From contig JARYHS010008074.1 in NCBI GenBank assembly GCA_031002005.1, positions 277,947,930 through 278,011,929 on the forward strand: 64,000 nt of DNA, given 5' to 3'. This document shows positions 10,560 to 21,203 of the stretch, piece after piece; position 1 is the first letter of the stretch; each line of letters opens with the position of its first letter. The notes beneath the pieces were generated by a model. That model worked only from the letters and a program-made list of their open reading frames with translations. It ran no database searches and was not told the DNA's origin. Source of the DNA: Vandiemenella viatica. Lineage: Eukaryota; Arthropoda; Insecta; Orthoptera; Morabidae. The position numbers and the translations under genes are program-made.

Positions 10560-12105
10560 ATTTAAAAAAAATTAATGGATATACATGAACCACGAGTAAT
10601 TTTAGGTGTAGAATCCTGGTTAAAAGAAGACGTATTAGGTTTTTCTCGACGGTCACAGAGTGTACCGAAGAGATAGAGGAGCGGAGTTTTCATACTGGTT
10701 AGCAACAACTATAACAGTTCACTGGTGTTCATAGATCATGGCCATGAGTTACTTGGGGTAGTTTTCTGGGGTAGTGAAAAAGAAAAAAATAGGGTATTGG
10801 CTGCATACCGCAGTGGAAGAATGACTGATGAACATCAATCTCTTGGGGAGAAAATAAATTCATACTGAGGTGAGAATGGAATGGTAATTATTGGTGGGGA
10901 TTAAAATTTACCAAGTGTTAAATGGGTAGGAAATAAGATTAATTAAACAAAACAGTGACCTGCAAATACCTTATTATTTAATAAGGAAAGGAGGGTATAT
11001 ACAAGTCTTAGAGTAGAACACTAGGAGACAAAACATGTTGGATACATTCTTAATAAAGCCGGATGATAAACTTGTATAATGTCAAGTAATTGAAGGAATA
11101 ATTGATCACGAAGTAGTTCTGATGCATATAAGAGGATCCAGTAAACCAGTGGCCAATATTGAAGGGGTAAATAGGCACTGGTTTTGAACTTGGAGAGATA
11201 TTTCAGTGAAAGTTTCAGCAAATTCAAGGATGGCACAAGTACAGTAGAGTCAAGGATGGAAGAGTTCAAGGAGATAATAAGAAGGGCAGAAGAAATATTT
11301 ATTTCAGAACAGGAAATGAAGAGAATTACAGAACCTAGATACTATAACAGGGAGTGTGGGGGTTAAAGAGGTTTGTGAGAGAGAACATAAAAGAGTTAAG
11401 AAACAACAAGGCAATAGGGAATTCTTGAAACAAGTTAACAACTAACCAAGGAATTAATAATGTCAAAGAAACTGGTTAAGGATGAGTTTATGAAGAATAT
11501 AATCTGATGCATCTAGAAATTTCTATGGTTATGTTAGAAAACTGAGGGGAAGGGAGATTGTTGAAACAATTATAGATAAGGATCAAAAATAAGTTACTTG
11601 GGATTTGAAAAAGGCAGAAACTTTGAGTAACTGGTTTAGTGAAACCATTAGGGACAATGAATCAGAAATGGGAGTGTGTAAATCGGAGAATGAGCTTAAC
11701 AACACAATTAGAAAAGAGCAGGCCAAAAAAATTTGAAATTCATTCTCAGAATATCATGGAGGACCTAAGAAAGTTAAAAATTGTAAAGGGGCTGGTATAG
11801 ATAGTATTACTACAGTTATCAAAAAGATAGCAGGATGTGACATTGTACATTATCTTGAAATATTATTTAAATTGAGTATGGATACTTGTTGCTTACCAGA
11901 GGACTGGGAAAGTGCGATAGTAGGCCTAGTATCGGTATATAAAGGAGGTGTGAGAAATAGAGTTGAAAACTGAAGGCCAATGAATTTGACATCAGTGGCA
12001 CGGTAGGTAAATTAATGGCGAGACTGATACGCAACCACATCACATATATGATATGTGAGAAGCGCAAGGGATTTTCATGTCAGCAACATTGCTTTAGGGA
12101 AGGAT
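10560..12105 (+). pseudogene. LINE ORF2 remnant, endonuclease and N-terminal reverse transcriptase
   Basis: I-L-G-V-E-S-W-L-K-E-D-V (about 10600) and V-I-I-G-G-D, then N-L-P-S-V-K-W-V-G (about 10880-10930), are the E-S-W and G-D-x-N motifs of the APE-type endonuclease. In the second motif the residue after the Asp is a stop. From about 11780 G-A-G-I-D-S, L-P-E-D-W-E-S-A, then R-P-M-N-L-T-S-V give the early reverse-transcriptase motifs. The frame contains many stops. It is continued at 16573 after the nested insertion. Confidence 0.7.
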
Positions 12106-12711
12106 AGATAGATAGATAGATAGATATGTTCACTTTGATCCCATGTGAGAATAATCTCGGGGATGTGGAACAGTACATACACTTATTTTTAATGTCAATA
12201 TTACTATATAATTGATAATATTATTATATATTGACAAGTTAGCTACAACCCATTAGTATAACCAATATATCCTGTAATCTACACATACAATCCCGAGTTA
12301 ATTAATACTTATTATGTGGAACAGTGTATACACTTGTTACCAGCATCTTAACAACCAGTTATTTTCTTACCAACCAGTTACCATGATAAGTTTCACTGTA
12401 ATTTGCGACTACATATTATATCATGTTAGTTGCTAATTGTGTGAAACAGTACACACCTATTAACAATATCAATTATATTACCAACAACTCATAAGCTGTC
12501 AATTACTTAAAAACCTGTTAGTATGATAATTTTTCACAGCAGTTTTTGAGTGCATGCTATCCCATGTTAGTTACTATATATGAGTGAAATTTTGTCAACA
12601 GTGTAATTACTTCATTTGTCAAAAGTTTCAACAGAAAGAAAAAAATAATATTTTAGTAATTGTGGACAACTTTGTCACCTTCCCCTTCCATACACCATAT
12701 ATACTATTTTA

Positions 12712-13302
12712 TCAGTCATTCTTAGTTAGCAAATTCCAAGAAGAAAATTCTTTCACAAAGTAAAATGGGTTCTGAAGCAGAAAATCTTTCAGTTTGGACT
12801 TAAAGTAGTTGGGTTTTTGTAGATAACATTTAATTTCTGTTGGTAAGACATTGAATAAGGAAGCTCCAATAAATGTTAACCCTTTCTGTACAATTGACAG
12901 TGATTTGTAATCCTTGTGAATATTATATTTATTCCTAGTATTATGGCTATGTATGTCAGCATTAAGATTGAAGTGTTCAGGATTTTACACTACAAATGAT
13001 AGTACGGAATATACATACTGCATTGTTAGTACACCCAGGTTTTTAAACAGATTTCTGCACGACGTCTGTGGGCTTGCTCCACAAATAGTTCTTATAGCAC
13101 GCTTTTGCAATTTAAATACCCTCTGTGCTTGTGACGAGTTTCCCCAGAATGAGATGCCATACGTGAGCAGGGAATGAAAATATGCAAAATATACTAACTT
13201 TCTGGTTTCTATATTAGCTATTCTAGATATTACCCTCAGTGAAGTTGCAGAATTCAGTTTTTTAAGAAGTTGTTGAATATGTTGTTTCCAGTTCAATTTT
13301 TT
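12712..13302 (-). pseudogene. LINE ORF2 C-terminal remnant, continuing across the RTE insert
   Basis: The frame resumes with D-K-K-L-N-W-K-Q-H-I directly after the microsatellite at 13303-13330. It continues with L-L-T-Y-G-I-S-F-W-G, the thumb and C-terminal block of Jockey/L2-like proteins. A single in-frame TAA at 12985-12987 interrupts it. The same frame then continues through R-N-K-Y-N and L-F-N-V-L-P-T-E-I-K to tandem stops at 12709-12714. Confidence 0.7.
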
Positions 13303-13305
13303 ATC

Positions 13306-14715
13306 TATCTATATATATATATATATATATACGGGCTATGTGGAAGGTGGGAAAAATTCCAGAGGACTGGAGGAAAGGGGTAATAATACCCATATTTAAG
13401 AAAGGGGACAAGACTGTCTGCCAAAACTACCGTGGTATTACCCTGATGTGCCACTGTGCCAAGATAAATGAGAAAGTTTTGGAAAGCTGAATAGGAAGAG
13501 CGGTTGGAAGGCAGCTAAGGGAAGAACAGTATGGATTTAGACCAGGAAGGTCAACTATCGATCTTATATTTGCAATAAGACAGCTATAAGAATGGCACTA
13601 CGAGTATGGGAAATATCTGGTGATGGCCTTTCTGGACATTGAAAAGGCATATGACAGCCTCAGCCGAAACAAAGTGTGGGAAGCACTGAGAAAAAAGTCA
13701 GTAAAAATGGAGATAGTGCAAAGAGTGAAGGATATGTATGAGGGTAGTAAGAGCTGTGTCAAAGTGGGAACGGATAAGACTAGGTGGTTCCATTTGAAAA
13801 ATGGACTAAAACAAGGAAGTGCCCTATCACCCCTCTTATTTATTGTCGCTATGGATGAAGTATTGAAGAAGGTGGTGCAGAGCATTGGGGAAGGAAAAAT
13901 GAAAGCAATGGTATTTGCAGACGACCTGTTAGTTTGGGGAGAGGATGAAAGAGAGGTGCAGGATCAGCTGGATGTGTGGGAGAGAGTAGTTGCAGCCTAT
14001 GGTATGAAGTTCTCTGCGAGAAAAAGTGAAGTGGTGATAACAACAAGAAAGAAGAACAGGACAGACATAGGAATATCACTTAGAGGGGAGTAACTAAATA
14101 GAGTGGAATATTTTAAATATTTGGGAAGCTGTATTGAAGAAAATGGAGGAAACAGGATGGAAATAAACGAAAGAGGAAGATGTGCAGATGGATTTTTTAA
14201 AAGTATTACAAGCCTGGTATGGAGTAGGGATGTCCCACAAAGAGTAAAGAGGCAATATATAAAACATATTTTGTACCAATTTTAACATATGGAGCAGAAA
14301 CATGGGTGATGAAGGAGAGAGACAAAGGGGGGGTACAATTAGTGGAAATGAAATTTCAGAGGAGTAGAGTGGGAGTAACAAGAAGAGACAGAATAAGGAA
14401 TGAGAGAATCAGGGAGATGATAAAGGAAGAACTGCTACAACAAAGAATTGAAAAATCTAGGCTACAGTGGTACGGACATGTAAAGAGAATGGGAGAGGAG
14501 AGGCTACCAAGGAAGATGCTGGACATGGAGCTGAAAGGGAAGAGGCCTGGAGGAAGACCGAGGGTGTTAAGAAATGTGTGGAGGAAAGAGGAGGAAATTG
14601 GGCGTCAGTGGAAGAAGAGAGATGGTGGTTAGACAGGAAGCGCTGGCGAGGCTTTTGTTCCCAGCAGACCTGGCCAGTGGCTGGAAGCTGTCCTAGATGA
14701 TGATGATGATGATAT
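13306..14715 (+). mobile_element. RTE-like LINE, 5'-truncated, innermost insertion
   Basis: It lies between a (TA)n tract at 13306-13332 and a (GAT)n tail at 14695-14714. A short microsatellite 3' tail fits RTE-clade elements. The element interrupts the antisense LINE at a TATATA target between the codons for G-V-Y and D-K-K. It is about 1.4 kb and begins inside the reverse transcriptase. Confidence 0.75.
13350..14635 (+). pseudogene. RTE-like reverse transcriptase remnant
   Basis: Reads P-E-D-W-R-K-G-V-I-I-P-I-F-K-K-G-D, G-F-R-P-G-R-S-T, then F-L-D-I-E-K-A-Y-D-S (palm A), G-L-K-Q-G-S-A-L-S-P-L-L-F and the catalytic V-F-A-D-D-L-L-V-W-G box near 13912. The C-terminal block L-Q-W-Y-G-H-V-K-R-M is at 14465. 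Stops near 13488, 13588 and 14091 and a frameshift near 14285 inactivate it. The longest intact piece is 157 codons (13620-14093). Confidence 0.8.
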
Positions 14716-16565
14716 ACACCCAGGAATTTTGTGAAACTGCTTTCACTGATTGCTTTTCCTTCTGATATTACATTATAGCTGTCCTTTGTTTTATTTTTTG
14801 TAACAAACTGAAGAAACTGTGTCTTTTCTACATTAAGTATTAGTTTGTTGGCATTAAACCACCTGTTAATTGTCTTTATAGCATCGTTTGCTGTGTTTTC
14901 GAGGTTTTGTGCTGATGGGTCTTTCAACAATATGCTAGTATCATCTGCAAAGAGCACCACGTATTCATTATCACCTAGTATATGTGGGAGATCATTTATA
15001 TAGATTAAGAACAGCAGAGGGCCAAGAATTGAACCCTGAGACACACCACATTTAACTATACCCCATTCTGAGTTTATAATATCTCCTGTATTAGCATCTC
15101 TCAGTGATACACATTGCTTTCTATTTTCCAGGTATGATAGGTATGATTTAAAGTCCTGGCTTACCACTAACTCCATAGTGGTCTAATTTACCTAGTAGAA
15201 TCTCATAATCAACACAGTCAAAAGCGTTAGCAAGATCACAGAATATACGTAGGGAATTTAATTTTTTATGCGTTGATTCCAGTATGTTGTTAACAAAAGC
15301 AAAAATTGCTGAATCTGTTGAAACACCTTGTCTAAAACAAAAACTGTACTTTACTGAGTAGGACATTGTTTTGTAGATGTGCATACACCCCTCTGTACAT
15401 TGTTTTTTCAAAGATTTTTGAAGTGATATTGGTCTGTAATTCTCAACCTTTGAGGTGTCACCCTTTTTATAAAGCGGTTTGATTATTGACTTCTTGAGTG
15501 AGTCAGGTAAGATACCTTCTTCGAAAGAACTATTGCAAATATGACTAATAACTCTACTAATGCTGGTGTTACATTGTTTCACTACATGGGTAGAAACCTC
15601 ATCATAACCAAATTACTTTTTATTTTTGAGGGATTTAATAATTTTTGCAATTTCATTTTGACTGGTGGGAAATAGAGACATAGGTGCTGTTTTTGGTGAC
15701 AAGGATTTAAGTATTGCTATAGCATCCATATTCCCAATATATTTTCCTTTTATTTTTTCAGCAACTGTTAAGAAGTAGTTATTGAAAGCACTTCCTACAT
15801 AAGAGGGGTCATTTACAAGTTTATCATTAATGCTTATAGATATAGGTTTATGTTCAAGGGATGATACATTTGTTTCTCTTTTAATAATGTTCCAATCACT
15901 TTTTATCTTATTATCTGAAGTACTAATCTCATCGTTTATGGCCAAATGTTTAGCTTCTTTTATTACTTTGGTTAAAATTCTACAGTAAGTTTTGTAATGT
16001 TGTCTGAGAAGCATATTATCAGTATTCCTAACTTTTACATACAATTCCCTTTATGTCTGCAAGATGTTTAATACCAACTGTAGCCCAATTTTTGTTTACT
16101 CGTTTTTGACCAATTGGAGCTAGTTTTGTAGGGAGACACCTTTCGTAAATTTCCAAAAACCTTTTGGTGAAAGTAATTGAATTTATTGTTTACCCCTTTT
16201 AATTTATAAACAGTGCTCCAGTCCTCAAGTTCATTATTTGATGTTTTAATTGAATTGTTCTTTAATGGCCTAACTCTGACAAATCCTTTCTTTTTGTTAT
16301 TTTCATTTCCCACAACATCTAAAGTAATTATTTGAGCATTATGGTCTGACAAACCATTTTCAATCGGAGTTGTTCCATATATTTCTAATTTATTGTGCTT
16401 TACAAAACTGTTATCAATTATGGTACTACTATCTTTTTGTGTTCTAGTTGGGAAATCTACAGTTTGATAGAGATTGAATGATCTAAGCATTCCTAGAAGA
16501 TAATTTGTCTGGTTAAATTCTACAGCAAAATTAATGTTGAAGTCTCCGCAGAGGATAATTTCCAT
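14713..16565 (-). pseudogene. LINE ORF2 remnant, endonuclease end and reverse transcriptase
   Basis: Minus-strand reading starts M-E-I-I-L-C-G-D-F-N-I-N (endonuclease G-D-F-N) and reaches G-L-S-D-H-N-A-Q (the S-D-H motif). A linker follows, then I-I-K-P-L-Y-K-K-G, Y-R-P-I-S-L, the palm motif F-C-D-L-A-N-A-F-D, G-V-S-Q-G-S-I-L-G-P-L-L-F and the catalytic box L-F-A-D-D-T-S. Breaks occur near 16050 and 15590 and inside the thumb. The stretch around 15400-15440 is damaged compared with a usual reverse transcriptase. The frame ends at F-L-G-V-Y, where the RTE-like insert begins. Confidence 0.75.
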
Positions 16566-16572
16566 TTTAATT

Positions 16573-17460
16573 CATGCGAATCGCAGCTAGTAGGAGATAT
16601 GTAAGATATTTGGGATGAAATGGACAAGAGAGACCAAATTTATGCTGTTGCACCAGACATTTCTAAGGCCTTTGACAGAGTGATCCATAAAATGGTAGTA
16701 TATAAACTAAAAACTATTGGCATTGATGAGAAACTGATTTGCTGGGTAGAAGAATTTTTAAAAGGTAGAAAGCAAAAAGTTAGGTTAAGAAATGCAATAT
16801 CAAAAGAAGTGGAAGTAAAAATGTGAGTGCCACATAGGGACAGTTGTTATTAATTATTCTAATGAATGACTGTATTAATTGTTTACTATTATAAGTTAGG
16901 TTGTTTGCAGATGACATAATGCTATATAAAAGGATCAAAACGGCAGAGGACTGTGAACAGCTGCAGGGTGATAAGGACGGGATATCCAGCTGGGTCGGTG
17001 AACGTGGGATGAAGATAAATGCAAGGAAGAGTTAGCTTATTAGATACACAGACAAAATACTAAAGGTTGATTATGACTACAAGGTAGGAAAATAATTCCT
17101 TGTTGAAGACTTGAAATGTAAATATCTTGGCATAACATTTGATAACCAGCTCAACTGGGTAGCACACATTTGACAGGTAGAAGGAAAAGGTTTAAAAATC
17201 TTTTACTTATTGGAGAGAGCAATGAGGGGATGCACGAGAGAAGTAAAGAAACTTGGTTACAAAACTTTGGTCAGAATATTGCTTGGATATGGTGGTGTAG
17301 TATGGGACCCACATTTTGGGTTTCAAATACAGGAGTTGGAGGGGGTGCAAAAAAAGGGCTGCTAGATTTGTCTCTGGAAATTACCGTAGAACACAATCAC
17401 TAATAGATATTATAAAAGAGCTAGAATGGGGTTCATTGGAAGACAGGAGGAGGGTGACGA
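16573..17460 (+). pseudogene. CR1-group LINE reverse transcriptase, C-terminal part
   Basis: Continues the frame broken at 12105. D-I-S-K-A-F-D-R-V is palm motif A at about 16655. F-A-D-D-I-M-L-Y-K is the catalytic box at about 16907. L-G-I-T-F-D-N-Q-L-N-W lies near 17130 and R-F-V-S-G-N-Y near 17365. The segment between 16826 and 16900 is frameshifted. After 17460 only decayed C-terminal codons and the 3' UTR remain, to about 17790. Confidence 0.75.
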
Positions 17461-17790
17461 GAGTCATGTGAGTACAATGCGTATATTGGTGATGAGGCGT
17501 GGTATGATGTTGGTTTGAGAATTAAAAGTAATGCATGGAAGGGAAAAGATGATCATGACCACAAACTGATACTCGATTTCAGGCACAATGATGTGGGAAG
17601 ATTTTCTTTTGTATGTAAGGGGGTTAGGGATTGGATAAGTTACCAAGAGGATTGGGGGATAATTTACCAAAATCATTGAAGTTGAAATTAGTAGCTGGCG
17701 AAAGTAGGTTGGTACAGGAAAGGGGGAAAATGGGTGTGTAGAGAAATTGCCATTGTCATTGCTCTCCATCGAAATCAAATTAAATTAAGT

Positions 17791-18370
17791 GTTATTAACA
17801 TTTGGAGCATATTGTACTGTACTATTATAATACAATATATCTAAAATATGTTTTGAATTTGTTCGGAAACATAGTTATGAAATTTGAAGTTAACTATCAA
17901 AAATTACGTATTGAACAGACTCTTAATATTTACTAACTAAATAAATAACAATTTTATGAATGAACAAAGCGGGAGAGTACGAAAAAAAGAAGAAATTACT
18001 CACTGTTAATTTATTTTTTGTTATGTACGTAATATTTAATTCAACTACAATTTAATTTTCAATGTTCTACTTGGGGACCACATAAAGTAACTTTCTTTGA
18101 AATAATAGCGCACCACTCGATTTATTCAACTCTTAATTACCCAACCTCTCGAAGCGATGAAGTGGGTTCGACGTGCGTTTGATCTCCTGACTTGTCATCT
18201 ATACTGCGGTTTTGCTTCGTTGTCTGAATTGCGAAATGATTCCGCTATAGATCTTGGCCAAATTCCTTCTTATTAACTGCCCCAAAGCCTCCCCCGTCTC
18301 TAATTAGATCCGTGCCGACGTTCCGTAAAGCACTAACAAAAAAAACAAATTGAGCTATGACCCATGCAAT
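17791..18370. other. No feature recognised
   Basis: AT-rich sequence, then moderately GC-richer DNA from 18110. It ends at the 8-bp target duplication (catgcaat, 18363-18370) of the hAT element. Confidence 0.35.
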
Positions 18371-18918
18371 TAGTCTTGTGTAGTTCGTGAACGAAGAGCG
18401 CTCCCACAGGCGAACTAGTTCCCAGATCTCTCGCTCCTTAGTTCGTTTTTCGAAGACCGACTTTTGTTTTGGTTATTTATTACTATGTCATCTAAAAGAA
18501 AACACAGTTCCAATCAATGTGGCGACAGAGGGGGCGGCAATCTTATAGTTTTTTCGCGTGCTCAGAAAATTCCTAGATCCTCCACTGGTGGAGAGAGGCA
18601 GATGAGTGGGGAAGACCACTCGTGAGCTCTTCTCAGCCGCCTGCACACGCGCCTCCTCATCAGTGCTGCCTCATTTACAGGATTAAATAATAAAGACTTA
18701 TTCTGTGATAACTTAATAGAAAGTATAAAGGTGTCGTATGTTATGTAAGAAGAACAAGATATTGAATAAACGCGTTAGATGTAATAGTAGAATAGGTGTT
18801 TACAGCCCCACAATTAGGCCACGGAACTGAAGCCGTAAACATCGACCTTTTTTTTTTATTAAAAATGTTGAAAACTAGGCTACATTGTATTTTATAGTAT
18901 CTTTAAGCGAGCAATTCT

Positions 18919-18919
<1 letters not shown>

Positions 18920-18955
<36 letters not shown>
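18920..18955. repeat. (TA)n microsatellite
   Basis: Uninterrupted TA dinucleotides over about 36 bases. It is followed by 'ctcgtaaacggctgtgacg', wording shared by RTE-derived insect repeats. Confidence 0.9.
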
Positions 18956-18960
<5 letters not shown>

Positions 18961-19117
18961 CTCGTAAACGGCTGTGACGATTTGGATGAAATTTCACATT
19001 TAGATAACGTTTCGTTTTTTTTAAGTTTACCTAAATAAGTATCTTCCCTGCGATTTTACAAAGTACGATCCAGTTTTGCACTTGGTATCTCGAAAAACAG
19101 CTGTAACGCCACACCGA

Positions 19118-19191
19118 CACGGGTGTATCGACGAATTGTGTTGTAGGAACACCATACTTCGACGGCTGCCTCCGCCGTCTCCCTCACGTGT
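19118..19191 (+). repeat. Interspersed repeat, copy 1 of an inverted pair
   Basis: About 75 bases starting 'cacgggtgtatcgacgaatt' match the reverse complement of 31188-31262 almost perfectly. The differences seen are one base and one inserted A. Confidence 0.85.
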
Positions 19192-19219
19192 AAAAATCTC
19201 GTGTTTTTACAATGAAATC

Positions 19220-19465
19220 ACCGAGCGGGGTGGTGTAACGGTTAGCGTTCTCGCCTCGCATACGGGAGGACGGCGGTTCGAATCCCCGTCCGGGTATCCA
19301 GATTTGGGTTTTCCATGGTTTCCCCAAATCACTCCAGGCAAATCCCGGGATGCTTCCTTCAAAAAGGCCATGGCCGAATTCCTTCCCATTCCTTGCCCCC
19401 ATCCTTGCCCCCATCCTTTCCCGTCTCTAAAGACCTCGATGTTAAAAAGAGACGTAAAGCAGTTA

Positions 19466-19512
<47 letters not shown>
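19220..19512 (+). mobile_element. tRNA-derived SINE (SINE-1), full length with 46-A tail
   Basis: The head reads 'ggtggtgtaacggttagcgt' (pol III A box) and 'cggttcgaatccccgtccg' (B box). A unique body follows (gggttttccatggtttcccc) and then an A46 tail at 19467-19512. It is homologous along its length to 48513-48762 (+) and 41545-41757 (-). It is not a functional tRNA gene: there is no closing acceptor stem and the body is non-tRNA. The long pure A tail suggests a fairly recent insertion, but I find no clear target duplication. Confidence 0.85.
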
Positions 19513-19514
<2 letters not shown>

Positions 19515-20136
19515 AACGCCATCTCGGAGTCGTACCAGAAAGTCTACTCATATTTTCTCTTTGATTTCAACGAATATTTAAACGAACAGTTCTTATATAC
19601 TAGCTGACCCAGTGCATGTTTAATTGTAAAACATTAAAAAAAAAGATATTTAAAAATGGTTTGGTGAGAAGTAATACTTTACAAAACTTCTTTGAAAATA
19701 ATATTTACCTTATATCAAACATCAATATTACTGAATTGCAAAAAGTGGTTATCATTAAATACTACCAGTTTAATTGTAAAACATTTCAAAAGTAGATATT
19801 CAAAAAATAGATACTGACATTGTCAAATGCGATTTTTTCAAACTTAGAAGAAAATTCTAACGCCACGCGATCTCGTAGAGCTTCTGTTTTAGCTTTGGTT
19901 GTAAGATCACCAGATTTTATGCATGGCATGAGCAGTTTACCGTGGCGCCACAATCTTATTATGAATTCTTATAGAACTCTGCGTAGGAACTCGAAAATAA
20001 AGAATAAAATTTTTTGATATCGCGCTTGATTTTCGAGATATAACATGTCAAAAATCAGTTATAGGTATAGTTCCTTGTCCTGTAGATTTAGAGGTTTTGG
20101 TGAAATATTTTTTTCCTGGTTAACCTCTTCACTTTT

Positions 20137-20340
20137 GAGATACAATCTCTCGAGAACTAGGCGAGATATTGAAAAAATTTATTCTATTTTTTTTCATCCA
20201 GTTACGTATGAACTCATCATAAAATCTAGGACGAAATTTTTCTTCTGGTCCAGGCCGCATTTCAACCTAACCACGTCAATTTTGAGACACAATTTCTCGA
20301 GAACTAAGCGAGCTATTAAAATTTTTTATTCTTTACTTTC
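20137..20340. repeat. Two diverged tandem copies of about 137 bp
   Basis: The phrase 'ttttgagatacaatctctcg' at 20140 recurs as 'ttttgagacacaatttctcg' at 20279. Each is followed by 'agaacta[g/a]gcgag' and 'attga/ttaaaa'. Noncoding and degenerate. Confidence 0.6.
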
Positions 20341-20529
20341 AATTTGTCTCGTCGAATTATATAAGAATCCATCAAATTGCGGCGCTACAGTTATCGTAGA
20401 ATCTCCATGGCGTGTTGTATGTGGCATTTTCTCATGTAAAATGACCAAGAACATTAAAAGTACTCCTCCCAAAGGAAAATCTTCGACATATCCACAAGAT
20501 TGTATCTAAGGAAGTATTAGTTCAATATA

Positions 20530-21203
20530 CAAGGGGTGATCAAATGAAAAGGTACGAAACGACGTAAAAACGTAGCAGTTAAATATTTGCATATTCCACC
20601 ATGGGAGAACGTAGCGAGACATCTCGGGATGCGATTGGAGTCTCTGGCTGGGATCGGAACATGTGCGGGCGCCTGCATACGCAGTAAAGAGCAGAAGCGG
20701 CGTCCAAATGATGCGGCAGTCCGTATGAGGACAGGATTCCTCGAGCACAGAAAAACCATTAACTCCGATGTGTACTGTGAGACACTCCGACGCCTACGCA
20801 TGTCCATCAAGAACAAAAGACCGGGGCTGCTCACGGAGGGTGTGGTTCTGCTCCATGATAACGCGCGTCCACACGTCTCCAGAGTCACACACATGGAACT
20901 GGGCAAGTTCAAGTGGGAGACGTTGGACCATCCGCCCTACAGTCCGGACATGTCGCCCTGCGATTTCCATGTGTTTGGTCCACTGAAGAAACACCTGGGA
21001 AGCGCTTCAACTCGGACGACGTACTCAAGGACGCTGTGAAGGACTGGGTCTCGTCACGGCCACAGGAATTAAGGGAACAAGGAATCTTGTGGCTTGTTCA
21101 TCAGTGGGATCGTTGTGCTCAGGCCTATGACGTATATTTTGAATAAAGTGTACATTTGAACCCACCGCGTCGTTTCGTACCCTTTTCAATTGATCACCCC
21201 TTG
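20530..21203 (+). mobile_element. mariner transposon, internally deleted
   Basis: Terminal inverted repeats of about 33 bp: left 'caaggggtgatcaaatgaaa' and, on the other strand, right 'caaggggtgatcaattgaaa'. Both continue to 'ggtacgaaacgacg'. The left flank is TA (20528-20529) and the right flank is TG, a decayed TA duplication. At 674 bp it is about half the usual 1.3 kb, because the transposase N-terminal half is missing. Confidence 0.85.
20587..21146 (+). pseudogene. mariner transposase remnant, D34D catalytic region
   Basis: The first 50 or so codons do not resemble a transposase. From about 20738 the reading is mariner: F-L-E-H-R-K-T-I-N-S-D-V-Y, then L-L-H-D-N-A-R-P-H-V (second catalytic Asp). 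After 34 residues comes S-P-D-M-S-P-C-D-F-H (third Asp). A frameshift near 21000 moves the C-terminal block (V-L-K-D-A-V-K-D-W-V, ending at a stop at 21144-21146) to another frame. The DNA-binding helix-turn-helix domains and the first catalytic Asp are gone, so it cannot act. Its G+C and codon use are higher than the surroundings, as in many mariners. Confidence 0.85.

Larger units (their letters stand above)
12107..16572 (-). mobile_element. Antisense Jockey/L2-like LINE nested in the CR1-group LINE
   Basis: On the minus strand the element runs from its endonuclease C-terminal half (about 16565) through the reverse transcriptase to a 3' UTR. It ends in a (TATC)n tail, seen as (GATA)n at 12107-12126. 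It is 5'-truncated inside the endonuclease, as usual for target-primed insertion. It is split by the RTE-like element at 13306-14715. A fragment of its 3' region recurs at 51140-51330. Confidence 0.8.
9370..17790 (+). mobile_element. CR1-group LINE, near full length, split by a nested insertion
   Basis: Two segments, 9370-12106 and about 16573-17790, form one element of about 3.95 kb. It has ORF1 with a PHD finger and esterase, then AP endonuclease, reverse transcriptase and a 3' UTR. The reverse-transcriptase frame stops at codons for F-R-E-G at 12105 and resumes with S-C-E-S-Q-L-V-G-D-M at about 16570. An antisense LINE sits precisely between. Many stops and frameshifts show that it is dead. 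Fragments of the same 3' end recur at 2480, 3899, 41315 and 44690. Confidence 0.8.

Noticed and set aside
19220..19292. tRNA gene
   Set aside because: A and B boxes are present, but the body and A tail show a SINE; the acceptor stem does not close. The same holds at 28630, 32000, 41545 and 48513.
19076..19581. Open frames of 76-146 codons ending in poly-Lys
   Set aside because: They read through SINE-1 and its A tail.
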